From positions 1 through 55,641 of the forward strand of contig CALHAM010000029.1 in assembly GCA_937934275.1 (NCBI GenBank): a stretch of 55,641 bases of DNA. The letters are read 5' to 3'. Source of the stretch: an uncultured Saprospiraceae bacterium (GTDB taxonomy: Bacteria; Bacteroidota; Bacteroidia; Chitinophagales; Saprospiraceae). The notes under the pieces are model-generated. The model was not told the origin of the DNA. It made no database searches and worked only from the letters and a program-made list of their open reading frames with translations. The position numbers and the translations under genes were made by a program. Of the stretch, positions 15,234 through 24,813 are shown piece by piece (positions within the stretch are counted from its first letter, which is position 1; every line of letters begins with the position of its first letter).

Positions 15234-18104
15234 TCACATCCGCGGCACCCAAGGCTCCATTGTGTTTGGCCTTTCGGGCGCAGGAGAGGCTCTTTTGGTG
15301 CGAAAATGTCGCAAGTTATAGGTGAACGAAAGCATGGCGAAGCGCTGCAGCGCGTTGGTTTGCAGGTCCTCCACGTAAGTTTCCGTAACGCTTCGGCTAA
15401 TGCTGCGGTTTTGACCCAACACGTCGTTGATCGCCAATGCAATTTCTCCGCGCTCATTTTTGAAGACTTTCTTGCCCAGAGCCAAATGCCAGAGCCAAAA
15501 GTTTTGGTCGAAGCCCTCGCTAAGGCCTGCATTGAGGTAGTGCGTCAGGTCGGAGCGCAGCACGATGCCTTTCCAAACCATCCAATTGAGGCGAAAGCGC
15601 GAGGTTTGGCTCAAATAGCGCGTATTATTGAGCGTTTGGAAGGTATTTTTGGCTATGTTGTAGCTGGGTCGTAGGGCCAGGGTGAAGTCGAGGCGCTCGC
15701 TGATGTTGCTAGCGAAAGTAAGACCAGCCGAAAGGATGTGGTTATTGGCCAAGTTTAGGGCATCGTTGATGAGGCCCGGCGTACGCACATAGTTGTAGAA
15801 GGCGTCTACATTCATATTGGTTTTCAGGCCTTTAATAGGCATGCCATAAGAGCCAAACAGCCGAATGGAGTAAAAGCCATCGACATTGACCGGGCGCGAT
15901 AGGCGAGCACCCCGCGGTACTTGATATTGCTGGAGGATGGGGTGGTCGCTATTGGCTAGATACGTGGCTGTAGCGATGTAGTCTTGGGTGAATGTAAAAC
16001 CTCCGCCAAAGAAGAGGGTATTCCCCTTCTCAAGGTTAGAGGCTTGAAGGCGACCGAAGACGCTCTGCTGGAACGTTTGGCGCAGGCTGGGATTACCTAC
16101 CGTGAGTTGTACGGGGTTGCTGTTGTTCAGGACGTCTTGCAGTTGTTCCACTGTGGGCAGTTGGGTGCTGCTTCGATAAAAGATGCGGAGATTGCGCGTT
16201 CGGTTAAGGTCGTAGCGCAGCATAGCTGAGGGCAACACGTTGAAAAACGTCTGTTGGAGGTTTGCCTCCTGCGGAAAAGTGCGCTGGTTGATTAGCGTCG
16301 CCCATTGGGCATTGATGCGCGCGTTAAAGTTGAGGTCGCGACCTTGGTTATAGTTGTAGCCCGCGCCGGTCTGATGGGTAGTGTAGTCGTTAGAGAAGAT
16401 ATTAGACAGCTGCTCGTTGAGGAGCGTATAATCGTTGGCTTGTTCGCTCCAATCATAGGCGAGGCGTTCGGAGGCCTCTTGTTGGTAGCTGTAGCGGTAG
16501 TTGAGCAGCAGTTGAGCTTTTTCGCTGATCGGTTCGGTGTATTCAGCGTTGGCGGAGGCATTCCAGCTACCAATAGTTATAGAGGTGCGCTGATCGAGAG
16601 AGGTAACCGCACCCGGTTGAACAAACACATTTTCGGAGTTAAGCCAGGAAGTGCCGCGCTTAGGGGCGTAGCCGCCGTTGAAGTTGATGGAAAAGGTACG
16701 ACCTTTTTTGGCCATACGGTGTCGCCACAGGAGGTTGCCGTTGAGGTTTAGCCCCTCCAAGTCGGAGCGGTACCGGTTGTCTGTTTGGCTAAGAAGGAGG
16801 CTGTCTAACAGCGTTTGGCCCAGCGCAGCTGAAGTTCCATCGTTGAGTTGGGCGGTGAGTCGCGGCTGAAACACGAAGGAGTTCATGCTGTCCAGCTTGT
16901 ATTCGATGCGCGCATTGAAGCGGTGGTTGAGGTTGGCAGTACGGCTTTCACTGTTTTCGCGGTACCATTCGGCCATGTCGCTTTGGCTATTGACAAACTG
17001 CCGAAGGGTGTTGTTCAGGGCTAATGTGTTGGATTGATTGAAAAAATAGCTGGCGGTAACGTCTGTTTTTTGCCCCCATTTATCAGAGTAGTTAAGGCCG
17101 ACGGCTGTAGTAGTAGCGACACCTCCCTGGGGCCGCACGAGAAAATCGCCCAATCCGCCACCACCGCCAAAGGAGCTGCCGCCCATATTGCGCCCACCGC
17201 CCATCATCATAAGCATGCGCGCTCCCGCACCCATGCCTCGCCCGCCGCCGCCCATGACTCCTAAGAGGTCATCTACAGAAAAATTTTGCACATTGATGTT
17301 GTTGGCCATCCCGATAAGGGCAAGGCGCCGCTGACCGTCAAAGAAGTTGAGGTTCCCCCCGGCTTGATAGCGGTCTTCGTATCCGTAACCAGCGTAGACT
17401 TTGCCAAATTGCCCTTGGCGCATGTCGCTCTTAGTTACGATATTGATGGTTTTGATGGTGTTGCCGTCCTGAAAGCCGGTGAATTGTGCTTGCTCGCTCT
17501 GCTGGTCGAAGATCTGTATTTTGTCAATGACCTCAGCGGGCAGATTGCGCAATGCAGCCATAGGGTCGTTGCCAAAAAATGGTTTACCGTCTACGAGCAC
17601 TTGTCCGACGTTTTCGCCTTGCGCTTTGACGGCTCCGCTCTCAACACTGACTGACGGCAGCTTTTCAATCAGGTCGGCTGCATCAGCGTCTTTCATCACC
17701 TTCACAGCATTGGCATTGAACTCCGTAGTATCGCCCCTTTGTTGTGCAATGGGCACAGTGCTTTTCACCTCTACGCCCTGAAGCACCACTTGATCAGCCT
17801 CTAACTGGAGAACACCCAGCTGCACATCGCCCTGGGCAAGCGTAGTTTCGCGGCGCAAAGGTTTAAAACCCAAAGCGCTGATCACAATGCGGTAGCCTCC
17901 TCGCTCCACCTGAGTGAACGTAAAAACACCTTCCTCATTGGAGGCCGTGTTCTTGACCACTTCGCCCCAGGGGTGTTGCAGGCTAACTGTAGCCCCTGGA
18001 AAAGGATGCCCTTGGTCATCGAGTACTTTCCCTCGAATGGTGAACGTTTGAGCAAAAAGAGCGGATGCGAGCAGCCAAACTGCTGCCACGAGTAGGTGTT
18101 TCAT
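15234..18104 (-). CDS. Outer-membrane receptor with CarboxypepD_reg-like domain (OMP_b-brl_3 type)
   Basis: Large outer-membrane protein, 956 aa. ATG 18104 is chosen because it begins a clear signal peptide (MKHLLVAAVWLLASALFAQ); the frame is open to 18257. A CarboxypepD_reg-like domain follows (FTIRGKVLDDQGHPFPGATV), then a plug-like domain (VLVDGKPFFGNDPMAALRNL) and a long barrel. Between plug and barrel, about residues 275-330, is a Gly/Met-rich stretch with clusters such as GGGGRGMGAG and MLMMMGGG. Whether it uses TonB is not evident from a TonB box. It lies 165 bases downstream of a Spy-like gene on the same strand. Ligand unknown; metal or a hydrophobic compound is possible. Confidence 0.88.
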   Translation of the reverse strand: MKHLLVAAVWLLASALFAQTFTIRGKVLDDQGHPFPGATVSLQHPWGEVVKNTASNEEGVFTFTQVERGGYRIVISALGFKPLRRETTLAQGDVQLGVLQLEADQVVLQGVEVKSTVPIAQQRGDTTEFNANAVKVMKDADAADLIEKLPSVSVESGAVKAQGENVGQVLVDGKPFFGNDPMAALRNLPAEVIDKIQIFDQQSEQAQFTGFQDGNTIKTINIVTKSDMRQGQFGKVYAGYGYEDRYQAGGNLNFFDGQRRLALIGMANNINVQNFSVDDLLGVMGGGGRGMGAGARMLMMMGGGRNMGGSSFGGGGGLGDFLVRPQGGVATTTAVGLNYSDKWGQKTDVTASYFFNQSNTLALNNTLRQFVNSQSDMAEWYRENSESRTANLNHRFNARIEYKLDSMNSFVFQPRLTAQLNDGTSAALGQTLLDSLLLSQTDNRYRSDLEGLNLNGNLLWRHRMAKKGRTFSINFNGGYAPKRGTSWLNSENVFVQPGAVTSLDQRTSITIGSWNASANAEYTEPISEKAQLLLNYRYSYQQEASERLAYDWSEQANDYTLLNEQLSNIFSNDYTTHQTGAGYNYNQGRDLNFNARINAQWATLINQRTFPQEANLQQTFFNVLPSAMLRYDLNRTRNLRIFYRSSTQLPTVEQLQDVLNNSNPVQLTVGNPSLRQTFQQSVFGRLQASNLEKGNTLFFGGGFTFTQDYIATATYLANSDHPILQQYQVPRGARLSRPVNVDGFYSIRLFGSYGMPIKGLKTNMNVDAFYNYVRTPGLINDALNLANNHILSAGLTFASNISERLDFTLALRPSYNIAKNTFQTLNNTRYLSQTSRFRLNWMVWKGIVLRSDLTHYLNAGLSEGFDQNFWLWHLALGKKVFKNERGEIALAINDVLGQNRSISRSVTETYVEDLQTNALQRFAMLSFTYNLRHFRTKRASPAPERPNTMEPWVPRM

Positions 18105-18269
18105 AGAACCCAAACAATTTGAAGGAGGAACGGGCCAGCGGGTGGCTGATGTAGGCAAGGCGTTGAGAGCGGCGAATAGCCCCAAAGAAAAAAAGATGCA
18201 GGGGTTGGTACCTTTAAAGCGACCGCCGAACCGAGGGCCGCTCCAGAGGGTATTCACGCGTTGATGTGT

Positions 18270-18752
18270 CTACTGGTTGCCGTTTGGGTTAGTGCCCCGG
18301 CTGCGGTTTTTCTTGTCTTTTCGGTTTTTTCCTTTCGGGTCGGGCATGGGCCTATCCTGAGTTGATGGTGCATTTGGCGCCCAATTGCCGCGGCGCTCGC
18401 GCATTTCTTCGCGAGCGGCCAACCACTGTTGCCACTGCTCTTGGGTTAATACGGTTTGCAGTTCCTCGTCCTGCGCTTGGCGGATGCGCGTCATTTGGGT
18501 GCGCATAGCCTCCCAATCGCCCTCGTTCTTCTGGCGCGCGTCCTGCAGCTGACGCGCGTATTTAACATTAATCTCTTGCACCTTAGCCGTTTGGGCTTCC
18601 GAAAGAGTCAGGCGCTCCTTCATCAAGGCTGTTTGCTGCTCAGCACGCTGTTCGGGGTTCATCCACCGACCCTCGCCTCCCGGTTGAGCTGAAAGCCCAC
18701 CCATTACCCCTATGAGAACAACTAAAGCCCCCACAAAACTCTTATACCTCAT
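18270..18752 (-). CDS. Spy/CpxP-like periplasmic protein (DUF4890-like)
   Basis: 160-aa secreted protein. ATG 18752 is chosen because it opens a signal peptide (MRYKSFVGALVVLIGVMGGLSAQ). The mature part is charged and helical, with the repeated pattern LTLSEAQTAKVQEINVKYA and LTQEQWQQWLAAREEM seen in Spy/CpxP-type proteins, and a very basic tail (KGKNRKDKKNRSRG). Such proteins act as periplasmic chaperones or metal-responsive factors. It precedes the outer-membrane receptor gene and probably shares its transcript. A LytS/LytTR pair is divergently transcribed upstream. Confidence 0.8.
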   Translation of the reverse strand: MRYKSFVGALVVLIGVMGGLSAQPGGEGRWMNPEQRAEQQTALMKERLTLSEAQTAKVQEINVKYARQLQDARQKNEGDWEAMRTQMTRIRQAQDEELQTVLTQEQWQQWLAAREEMRERRGNWAPNAPSTQDRPMPDPKGKNRKDKKNRSRGTNPNGNQ

Positions 18753-19202
18753 TGTTTTTATTTTTTCAACGGTACAAAAGTGCCGTTCTAGCCGAAGCCC
18801 TAAAAGAAATTTCAATCAAAGGAAGCGTTTATCCAGCAAACGCCTTATTTCTCTCATCAAGACCTTTTGAGAAGATCTCTTCTTCCTTGTCCGCATTTGT
18901 TGGCATGTTTGACATACTATGCGAAGCAAAGCGTCGAAGTTGTCAAAATCGCGTGTTAATTAGGTAGGCATAGCAGCTCTCCTCACCACTATGACAGATG
19001 GAATATCGACATCAAATAAAATAATTGGCTCGCCTATGAAGTACCTTTTTACCAACGCTTCGAGTAGCCGGATAGGCGACATAAATGCCGTCGTTGTAAG
19101 GAGCGCTGTGTTGAGACAAAAGCGAAGACGAGCGCCAGAGAAAGGCGTTTTATGGATTTAATTTGACAGGATCGAAGCTTTGTAAACACTTTTGCTTCGA
19201 GA
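18753..19202. other. 450-bp divergent intergenic region between the Spy-like and LytS genes
   Basis: Contains the promoters of two divergent transcripts. The only structure noted is a 6-bp inverted repeat, GCGTTT (18825-18830) with AAACGC (18838-18843). No TAnnTTTG box is clear on either side, no RNA gene is recognised, and short frames here lack support. Confidence 0.6.
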
Positions 19203-20276
19203 ATGAGATATTGGCCGAATCGACTCACATGGTTACAGATCCTGTTTTGGGGGTCGTTCTGGGTGCTGGTACCGGTGGTGCTTTTAGGCAACTGGGAGAA
19301 CCCCGAACGGGTGTTAGTCCGGAGCGCTGTGGTTCTCACGGGCATCTTGCTCACCATTTGGCTCAACGTAGAGGTACTGTTGCCCCAGCTGTACTTCAGT
19401 AAAAAGCAGGCACTATATGTGTTGGTCAGCGTGATGCTGTTGGTGGGCATCGTATTGTTGGTCAGTTGGGACGGTGCTCCTTGGGCAGAACATTTCAAAC
19501 GCCCGCGAGGTGGCGCCTCTTCATCGGGAGTTAAGCCTAACTTGGCCTTTAGGTATATTGGCATGGCCATGCCCTATTTTACGGCGCTTATTGGCAGTGC
19601 TTTATTCGAGGTAGCGCGCTACGCCAACCGCAAAGAGCGCGAGGCAGCAGAGCTGCGCGGCGAAAAACTGGAAGCAGAACTTAAGTTTCTGCGTTCGCAA
19701 ATCAACCCTCACTTCCTGTTTAATGCTTTAAACAACATCTACGCTTTAACCATAACAAAGTCGGAGCGTGCCCCTGAGATGCTCCTCAAACTGTCGAGGA
19801 TGCTCCGCTACATGCTCCACGATTGCAAGGCCGATTACGTACCGCTGGGCAAAGAAATCGAATACTTACACCATTTTATTGACTTGTATCGCCTCAAAGA
19901 CAGCCGAGGTCTCAATATAGAAGTCCATTTAGATGCCTCGCGGCCCCACTTGCTTATCGCCCCCCTACTGCTTGTGCCGTTTATCGAAAACGCCTTTAAG
20001 CATAGTAAGGTGGAAGACCGCGAAAAAGGCTGGATAAGTATACGCCTAAGCACCAGCGAGGACTCCATCGTCTTTGATGTTGAAAATAGCGTACCTGATG
20101 GGGCTTGCACCAAAGATGACGTTGGCGGCATAGGGCTACACAACGTGCGTCGCCAATTGGAGCTGCTCTACCCCAACCGACATGTGCTCGATATTCAACC
20201 TCAAGCCGACCGCTTTCGGGTTCATCTCTACCTCAATCTTCATGTTCCAGCATCTACAAACCCAACTAAAACATGA
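19203..20276 (+). CDS. LytS/YpdA-type sensor histidine kinase
   Basis: Membrane sensor kinase, 357 aa. Four hydrophobic helices are predicted around residues 8-28, 38-58, 69-88 and 119-138, with no large periplasmic domain. The His_kinase domain begins at LKFLRSQINPHFLFNALNN, with phospho-acceptor His170, and the ATPase part carries FIENAFKHS (N box) and GGIGLHNVRRQLELLY (G box). The stop overlaps the response regulator start by four bases (ATGA), so they form a translationally coupled pair. Divergent orientation to the Spy-like/receptor genes suggests these as possible targets. Confidence 0.92.
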   Translation: MRYWPNRLTWLQILFWGSFWVLVPVVLLGNWENPERVLVRSAVVLTGILLTIWLNVEVLLPQLYFSKKQALYVLVSVMLLVGIVLLVSWDGAPWAEHFKRPRGGASSSGVKPNLAFRYIGMAMPYFTALIGSALFEVARYANRKEREAAELRGEKLEAELKFLRSQINPHFLFNALNNIYALTITKSERAPEMLLKLSRMLRYMLHDCKADYVPLGKEIEYLHHFIDLYRLKDSRGLNIEVHLDASRPHLLIAPLLLVPFIENAFKHSKVEDREKGWISIRLSTSEDSIVFDVENSVPDGACTKDDVGGIGLHNVRRQLELLYPNRHVLDIQPQADRFRVHLYLNLHVPASTNPTKT

Positions 20277-21022
20277 GCAAGCTCATTCGCTGCTTAGTTG
20301 TGGACGACGAAGAACTCGCCCGCACCCTGCTGCAACACTATATTGAGCAAACGCCCAACCTCAGCCTGGTGGGCAGCTGCGCCAATGCTATGGAAGCCGT
20401 AAGCACCCTTCATCAGCAGTCTGTGGACCTGCTCTTCTTGGACATTCAAATGCCCGACCTTACAGGCATTGACTTGGTAAAAGCGCTCGTCTATAAGCCT
20501 ATTGTCATCTTTACTACTGCTTACGAGCAATACGCCGTAGAAGGCTACGAACTGGATGCCGCCGACTATTTGCTCAAGCCTTTCTCTTACGAGCGCTTCG
20601 CTCAGGCTGTGGCCAGAGCCGTCGCCCACCTTAAAACGCGTCAGGCCCAGCTCAACGCCACGAGCACCAAAACCACTGAAGGGGCCAACACCGCAAAGGA
20701 CCACTTACTCGTCAAGGCAGAACACCGCACCCACCGCATTCGCCTCGACGACATCCTATTCGTTCAGGGCATGCGCGAATACGTGTTATTCCACTTAACA
20801 AACGGAAGCCTCATCGCCCTGCAGTCACTCAAAAACTTAGAGGAGATACTTCCACCTGAGCGCTTCGCCCGCGTCCACAAGTCCTACATCGTTTCGTTCC
20901 AGCACCTCAGGGCCGTAGACGAAGCATACCTCTACATCGATAACCAAAAAATACCCATCGGGCCTAGCTACGCTGAGGTACTAAAAAAACGATTGCTCGG
21001 AGAAACTCCAAACAACTCCTGA
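20273..21022 (+). CDS. LytTR-family response regulator
   Basis: Two-domain transcription regulator, 249 aa. The receiver domain holds the acidic pocket DDEE (11-14) and phospho-acceptor Asp57 in LLFLDIQMPDLTG; FTTAYEQYAVEGYELDAADYLLKPF supplies the conserved Thr and Lys in pieces FTTAY and LLKPF. The C-terminal LytTR DNA-binding domain spans about 150-245 (HRIRLDDILFVQGMREYVLF, PERFARVHKSYIVSF). It overlaps the kinase gene by four bases and converges on the next gene with 16 bases between stops. Confidence 0.93.
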   Translation: MSKLIRCLVVDDEELARTLLQHYIEQTPNLSLVGSCANAMEAVSTLHQQSVDLLFLDIQMPDLTGIDLVKALVYKPIVIFTTAYEQYAVEGYELDAADYLLKPFSYERFAQAVARAVAHLKTRQAQLNATSTKTTEGANTAKDHLLVKAEHRTHRIRLDDILFVQGMREYVLFHLTNGSLIALQSLKNLEEILPPERFARVHKSYIVSFQHLRAVDEAYLYIDNQKIPIGPSYAEVLKKRLLGETPNNS

Positions 21023-21038
21023 GGCTTAGGCGCTAATG

Positions 21039-22061
21039 CTATCTCAGCCACCTCGATGCTGCAAGAGCCAGCGCGCCTTCCAACAACAATAGGTCATTGA
21101 TGGGCAATGCCTGAAGAGACCACACCATCAGCGTTACCCCAATACAGCACCCTATTAACAACGCCGCTGCCCGCACATGGGTAAAACCTCTCTTCAACAA
21201 TTGATGATGCACATGCATACGGTCGGCGCGGAAAGGCGAACGCCTATGCCATAAACGCACTAAAAACACCCGCACTTCATCGAATAAAGGCACGAACAAC
21301 ACCGAAATGGCCAAGGCTGGCCCTGCCGCCATGCGCCAGACATGCCCGTTGGGCAACTCCCGATTAAACTCTACAAATTTTAATGCTAACACGGCCGCTG
21401 ACGCACCGATAAACATTGAACCAGCATCCCCCATAAACACTCGCGCCGACGATAGCACATTGAAGTACAGAAATGCACATATCCCTCCAGCTAGCGCCGC
21501 GGCAAAAAGCGCATAGGGCACCTGATTGACTCCGTACATCCAAATGCCGAAAGCAGCACACACCCAAAGCCCCAATCCACCCGCTAAGCCATCAATGCCG
21601 TCCATAAAATTAAACGCGTTGATGATGCCTACCACGCCCAGCAACGATACGGCAACAGCCATCGGCTGAGGCAAAGGCCCTACTCCGAAAACGCCTTCAA
21701 AATGATTGAGGCGTACTTCGGCCCAACCGACCAAAAGAACAGCTACCACCACCTGGCCCAACAACTTGCGCTCGGGTGACAACCGAAACCAGTCGTCTAA
21801 ACAGCCCAATACGGCAATAAAGACCAGCGACACCAATACTGGCGATAAGACCCGAGCGCTTTCCATCGCCCAAAGCATCAGGCTGAGCAAAGTGCCTACA
21901 GCAAAGGCCAACCCGCCCACCAAAGGCGCCGGATAGCGGTGTGCGCTCCGCTCGTTAGGCACATCGTAAAAACCCAGGCGCCTCGCCACACGAAGCAGGG
22001 CCAATGTGGCAAATACCGTTGCGCCCAGCGCCGTAACAAATATCCATCCTAAAGGCGGCAT
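21039..22061 (-). CDS. Undecaprenyl-phosphate N-acetylglucosaminyl 1-phosphate transferase family protein (WecA/MraY-like)
   Basis: Polytopic inner-membrane enzyme of glycosyltransferase family 4, 340 aa with about ten hydrophobic helices. Hallmarks: GCLDDWFRLSP (Asp pair after helix 3), INAFNFMDGIDGLAGG, VFMGDAGSMFIG and RMHVHHQLLKRG. It should transfer a HexNAc-1-phosphate to undecaprenyl phosphate and start synthesis of O-antigen or another surface glycan. No other glycan genes are next to it. The His-rich loop favours WecA/TagO-like over MraY. Confidence 0.9.
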   Translation of the reverse strand: MPPLGWIFVTALGATVFATLALLRVARRLGFYDVPNERSAHRYPAPLVGGLAFAVGTLLSLMLWAMESARVLSPVLVSLVFIAVLGCLDDWFRLSPERKLLGQVVVAVLLVGWAEVRLNHFEGVFGVGPLPQPMAVAVSLLGVVGIINAFNFMDGIDGLAGGLGLWVCAAFGIWMYGVNQVPYALFAAALAGGICAFLYFNVLSSARVFMGDAGSMFIGASAAVLALKFVEFNRELPNGHVWRMAAGPALAISVLFVPLFDEVRVFLVRLWHRRSPFRADRMHVHHQLLKRGFTHVRAAALLIGCCIGVTLMVWSLQALPINDLLLLEGALALAASRWLR

Positions 22062-22303
22062 ATTCTCTAATGGCTATTTGCGTCCTGCATACGAGAATTC
22101 CCTCGCCGCAACAAGGCCTCCCTCTCAACCAGACTTCATCTGTGAGGCAGCACTCCCGTTATTGCGAGCGTAAAAGTAAATGCTTATCCTCCTTAGCCTA
22201 TTCAAAAGAGGCTTTGCCAGGCAGCCTAAACTTTTGGGCGCTGCCTCTACCTCCTCCACCTCAAAAGAAAAAACCTTACTTGTTGACCGTAAAAACCGCG
22301 CGC

Positions 22304-23785
22304 TCAACTCAGGGCCGTCCTCAAAAAAACTACCGTTTGCTCCATATCAGTGCTCAAGATGCGGTCTTGTGCTAGATGCGGCACAACCTCGCGGTAGCGC
22401 GCGCGAAGCGCCTCGATGCGCTCCGACGAGCGGAGAGGCAAGCGAAAATCGAGCGCCTGCATGGCAACCATAAACTCGATAGCCAGTAGCCGCTCAGTGT
22501 TTTGCACCACTTGCAGGGCCTTTACGCCAGCATTGGCAGCCATGCTGACGTGGTCTTCTTGACCATTGCTACTCACAATGCTGTCTGCCGACGCAGGCAT
22601 ACATAACACCTTGCTCTGGCTAGCAATAGCAGCGGCTGTGTATTGAGCAATCATCATTCCCGAATGCAAACCTGGCTTTGGCGCCAGAAAAGGGGGCAGG
22701 CCGCGCTGGCCACTTAAGAGCTGAAAGATGCGCCGTTCAGCAATGCTACCCACCTCCGATAAGGCTAACGCCAAAAAATCCAACGCCAGAGCAATGGGCT
22801 GCGCATGGAAGTTACCCCCGGAAAGGATGGCATCGCTGTCGGGAAACACGTTGGGATTATCGGTAACGCTGTTAATCTCCGTCAAGACGACCTGCTCTAC
22901 ATGTTGAAGAGCATCGCGACTGGCTCCATGCACTTGCGGCACGCAACGGAAGGAGTACGGATCTTGCACGTGCTCTTTGGGCACCTCATCTAAAGCGCTA
23001 CCCTCTAGCCAACGGCGGATGTTCTGAGCCACCTTTATCTGGCCTGCATGAGGACGGATGCGGTGAAGGCGCTCGTCTAAGGGCGCGCGATGACACAGGA
23101 AAGCCTCATAGCCCAAAGCCGCATTCAGGTCGGCAACTTCGAGCAAGCGACGCCCTTCTAACAGGCACCACACGGCATAAGCCGTTGAAAACTGCGTGCC
23201 GTTGAGCAAAGCAAGAGCTTCTTTGGCCTCAAAAGACAGGGGCTGCCAGCCCTTGCGCGCCAACACAGCGCTTGCAGGCAGGCGTTCGCCTTGCCATTCT
23301 ACTTCTCCCAAACCGGCTAAAGGCAAACTTAGGTGGGCCAATGGTGCCAAGTCGCCTGAAGCCCCCAAGGAGCCTTGTTCGGGCACAACGGGCAGAATCT
23401 CCTCGTTAAAAAAGGCCAATAGCCGCTCCACCACCTCGAGGCGAACGGCAGAATGGCCGTAGCTGAGGCTCTTGACTTTAAGTAGCAGCATCAGCCGCGC
23501 GATTTCGGGCGGCACTGCCCTACCCATACCCGCCGCGTGCGAAAGCAGGAGGTTCATCTGTAACTGGGCAATGTCGCTGCCGGTGATGCGCACATTGCAC
23601 AAGGCTCCAAAACCCGTATTGACGCCGTAATAAAGGGCAATTCCATCGGCTATTTTACTTCTTAGGTACTCACAGCTGGCCCTGAGGCGCTGGCGCGCCG
23701 CTTCCGAAAGCACCAGCGGGCGACGATGTCGGACAATGTCTTCTATCGCATTTAAGACTAAAGGCTCCGGACCAATGGTGTACAT
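22304..23785 (-). CDS. hutH: Histidine ammonia-lyase
   Basis: Converts L-histidine to urocanate and ammonia, first step of histidine degradation. The MIO-forming triad Ala142-Ser143-Gly144 is in GSLGASGDLAPLAHL; YYGVNTGFG (52-60) and QDPYSFRCVPQVHGA are also family signatures. 493 aa is normal. Cytoplasmic. No hutU, hutI or hutF is adjacent, so the pathway genes must be elsewhere if present. An aromatic amino acid lyase cannot be excluded from these motifs alone, but the overall similarity favours HutH. A TACTTTTG promoter element lies 37-44 bases upstream. Confidence 0.9.
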   Translation of the reverse strand: MYTIGPEPLVLNAIEDIVRHRRPLVLSEAARQRLRASCEYLRSKIADGIALYYGVNTGFGALCNVRITGSDIAQLQMNLLLSHAAGMGRAVPPEIARLMLLLKVKSLSYGHSAVRLEVVERLLAFFNEEILPVVPEQGSLGASGDLAPLAHLSLPLAGLGEVEWQGERLPASAVLARKGWQPLSFEAKEALALLNGTQFSTAYAVWCLLEGRRLLEVADLNAALGYEAFLCHRAPLDERLHRIRPHAGQIKVAQNIRRWLEGSALDEVPKEHVQDPYSFRCVPQVHGASRDALQHVEQVVLTEINSVTDNPNVFPDSDAILSGGNFHAQPIALALDFLALALSEVGSIAERRIFQLLSGQRGLPPFLAPKPGLHSGMMIAQYTAAAIASQSKVLCMPASADSIVSSNGQEDHVSMAANAGVKALQVVQNTERLLAIEFMVAMQALDFRLPLRSSERIEALRARYREVVPHLAQDRILSTDMEQTVVFLRTALS

Positions 23786-23821
23786 GTCAAGTGTTCTATT
23801 TTAGTGGGTTAATGGCCACAG

Positions 23822-23829
23822 CAAAAGTA
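23822..23829 (-). promoter_or_regulatory. -7 element TACTTTTG for hutH
   Basis: Same octamer as the box before pafA, 37-44 bases before the hutH ATG. No matching -33 motif found. Confidence 0.4.
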
Positions 23830-24136
23830 CGGCTACTCGAACTGCTCCACTTTTTGGGAATAACCTCTGACTGAAATGCCGCTTCACTGCCTAAAAAGCA
23901 ACGGCCTGCCCAAAACCCTCGCCCTCTGAAAGGCACGTGTGTGCTGTCAAGGCCTTAAAAGCCCTTAAACGCACGTTAACAGGAGGTTAAACTCACCCAC
24001 TTTTTTTCTTGAGAGTCCTTATAAACCCAAGAAAATCAGCACCTGTGTAGGCCTCTTGCCCAAAATTCTTAACACCTTGCTCGCAACCTTTGGCTCTCTT
24101 CGGCGTATGAACTCAAGCCTAACGACCCGGATATCC

Positions 24137-24144
24137 TACCTTTG
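24137..24144 (+). promoter_or_regulatory. -7 element TACCTTTG for the first ompH gene
   Basis: TAnnTTTG match 35 bases before the ATG at 24180. No -33 partner at standard spacing. Confidence 0.42.
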
Positions 24145-24179
24145 TCCCACACAATGTTTGACTAAAAAAGTACCGTTTT

Positions 24180-24695
24180 ATGTTTCAAAAATGCTTTTTC
24201 ACAGCCCTTTTATCCCTGAGTTTCACTGCTGCTGGTCTAGCCCAGCGCATCGCCTACGTAGATATAAACGCCATTTTGGAAAGCATACCCGAATATCAAC
24301 GCGCTCAGGAGCAATTGGATAAATTGGCCACCCAATGGCGCCAAGAGATTGCCCAGGAGCAAGATGTCATCAAAGGCATGTACAGCAAGTACCAAGCCGA
24401 ACAAGTGCTGCTGAGCGACGAACAAAAGCGCCGCCGTGAAGAGGAAATCGTCAACAAAGAGAAAGAAGTGCGCGAACTACAGCGCCGCCGTTTTGGCCCC
24501 GAAGGCGAGCTGTTTAAAAAACGCGAGGAACTCGTCCGGCCCATTCAGGAGCGCGTCTATGCCGCCATTGAGAAATACGCTTCCGACAAGGGTTTCGAAT
24601 ACATCTTTGAGAAAGGCAGCGCCTCCGGTATGTTGTATGCCGATAAGAAATATGACAAAACCGAAGACATCAAGGCCATGCTGCGGCGCAATTGA
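24180..24695 (+). CDS. OmpH/Skp-family periplasmic chaperone, copy 1
   Basis: 171-aa secreted protein: signal peptide (FTALLSLSFTAAGLAQ), then RIAYVDINAILESIPEYQRAQ, the typical OmpH start, a long charged coiled coil (about 45-115) and a C-terminal strand region (FEYIFEKGSASGMLYADKKY). Skp family members chaperone unfolded outer-membrane proteins through the periplasm. A paralogue follows after 118 bases and then murI; in this phylum such ompH pairs are common, often downstream of bamA, which is not in this window. Confidence 0.9.
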   Translation: MFQKCFFTALLSLSFTAAGLAQRIAYVDINAILESIPEYQRAQEQLDKLATQWRQEIAQEQDVIKGMYSKYQAEQVLLSDEQKRRREEEIVNKEKEVRELQRRRFGPEGELFKKREELVRPIQERVYAAIEKYASDKGFEYIFEKGSASGMLYADKKYDKTEDIKAMLRRN

Positions 24696-24702
24696 AGCGC
24701 CT

Positions 24703-24710
24703 TACCTTTG
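24703..24710 (+). promoter_or_regulatory. -7 element TACCTTTG between the two ompH genes
   Basis: Identical octamer to the box before the first ompH gene, just after that gene's stop and 103 bases before the ATG at 24814. It may give the second ompH and murI their own promoter. No -33 element seen. Confidence 0.33.
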
Positions 24711-24813
24711 CGGTGCTCTTTTGCCGATGGTGAAGACGACAAAATACTGGTAAAAGGCCCGTCGCTCACGCACACTGTTTAAAAAAGCCCATCCGCTGTT
24801 GAAATACCTGACT

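Larger units (their letters stand above)
23786..24179. other. 394-bp divergent intergenic region between hutH and the first ompH gene
   Basis: Holds a -7 element for hutH (23822-23829) near one end and one for ompH (24137-24144) near the other. The middle shows nothing recognisable: no RNA gene, no supported frame, no strong repeat. Confidence 0.6.

Noticed and set aside
22219-22246. 7-bp inverted repeat (aggcagc/gctgcct) downstream of hutH
   Set aside because: Too short a stem with a 14-base loop and no U-tract; not strong enough to call a terminator.
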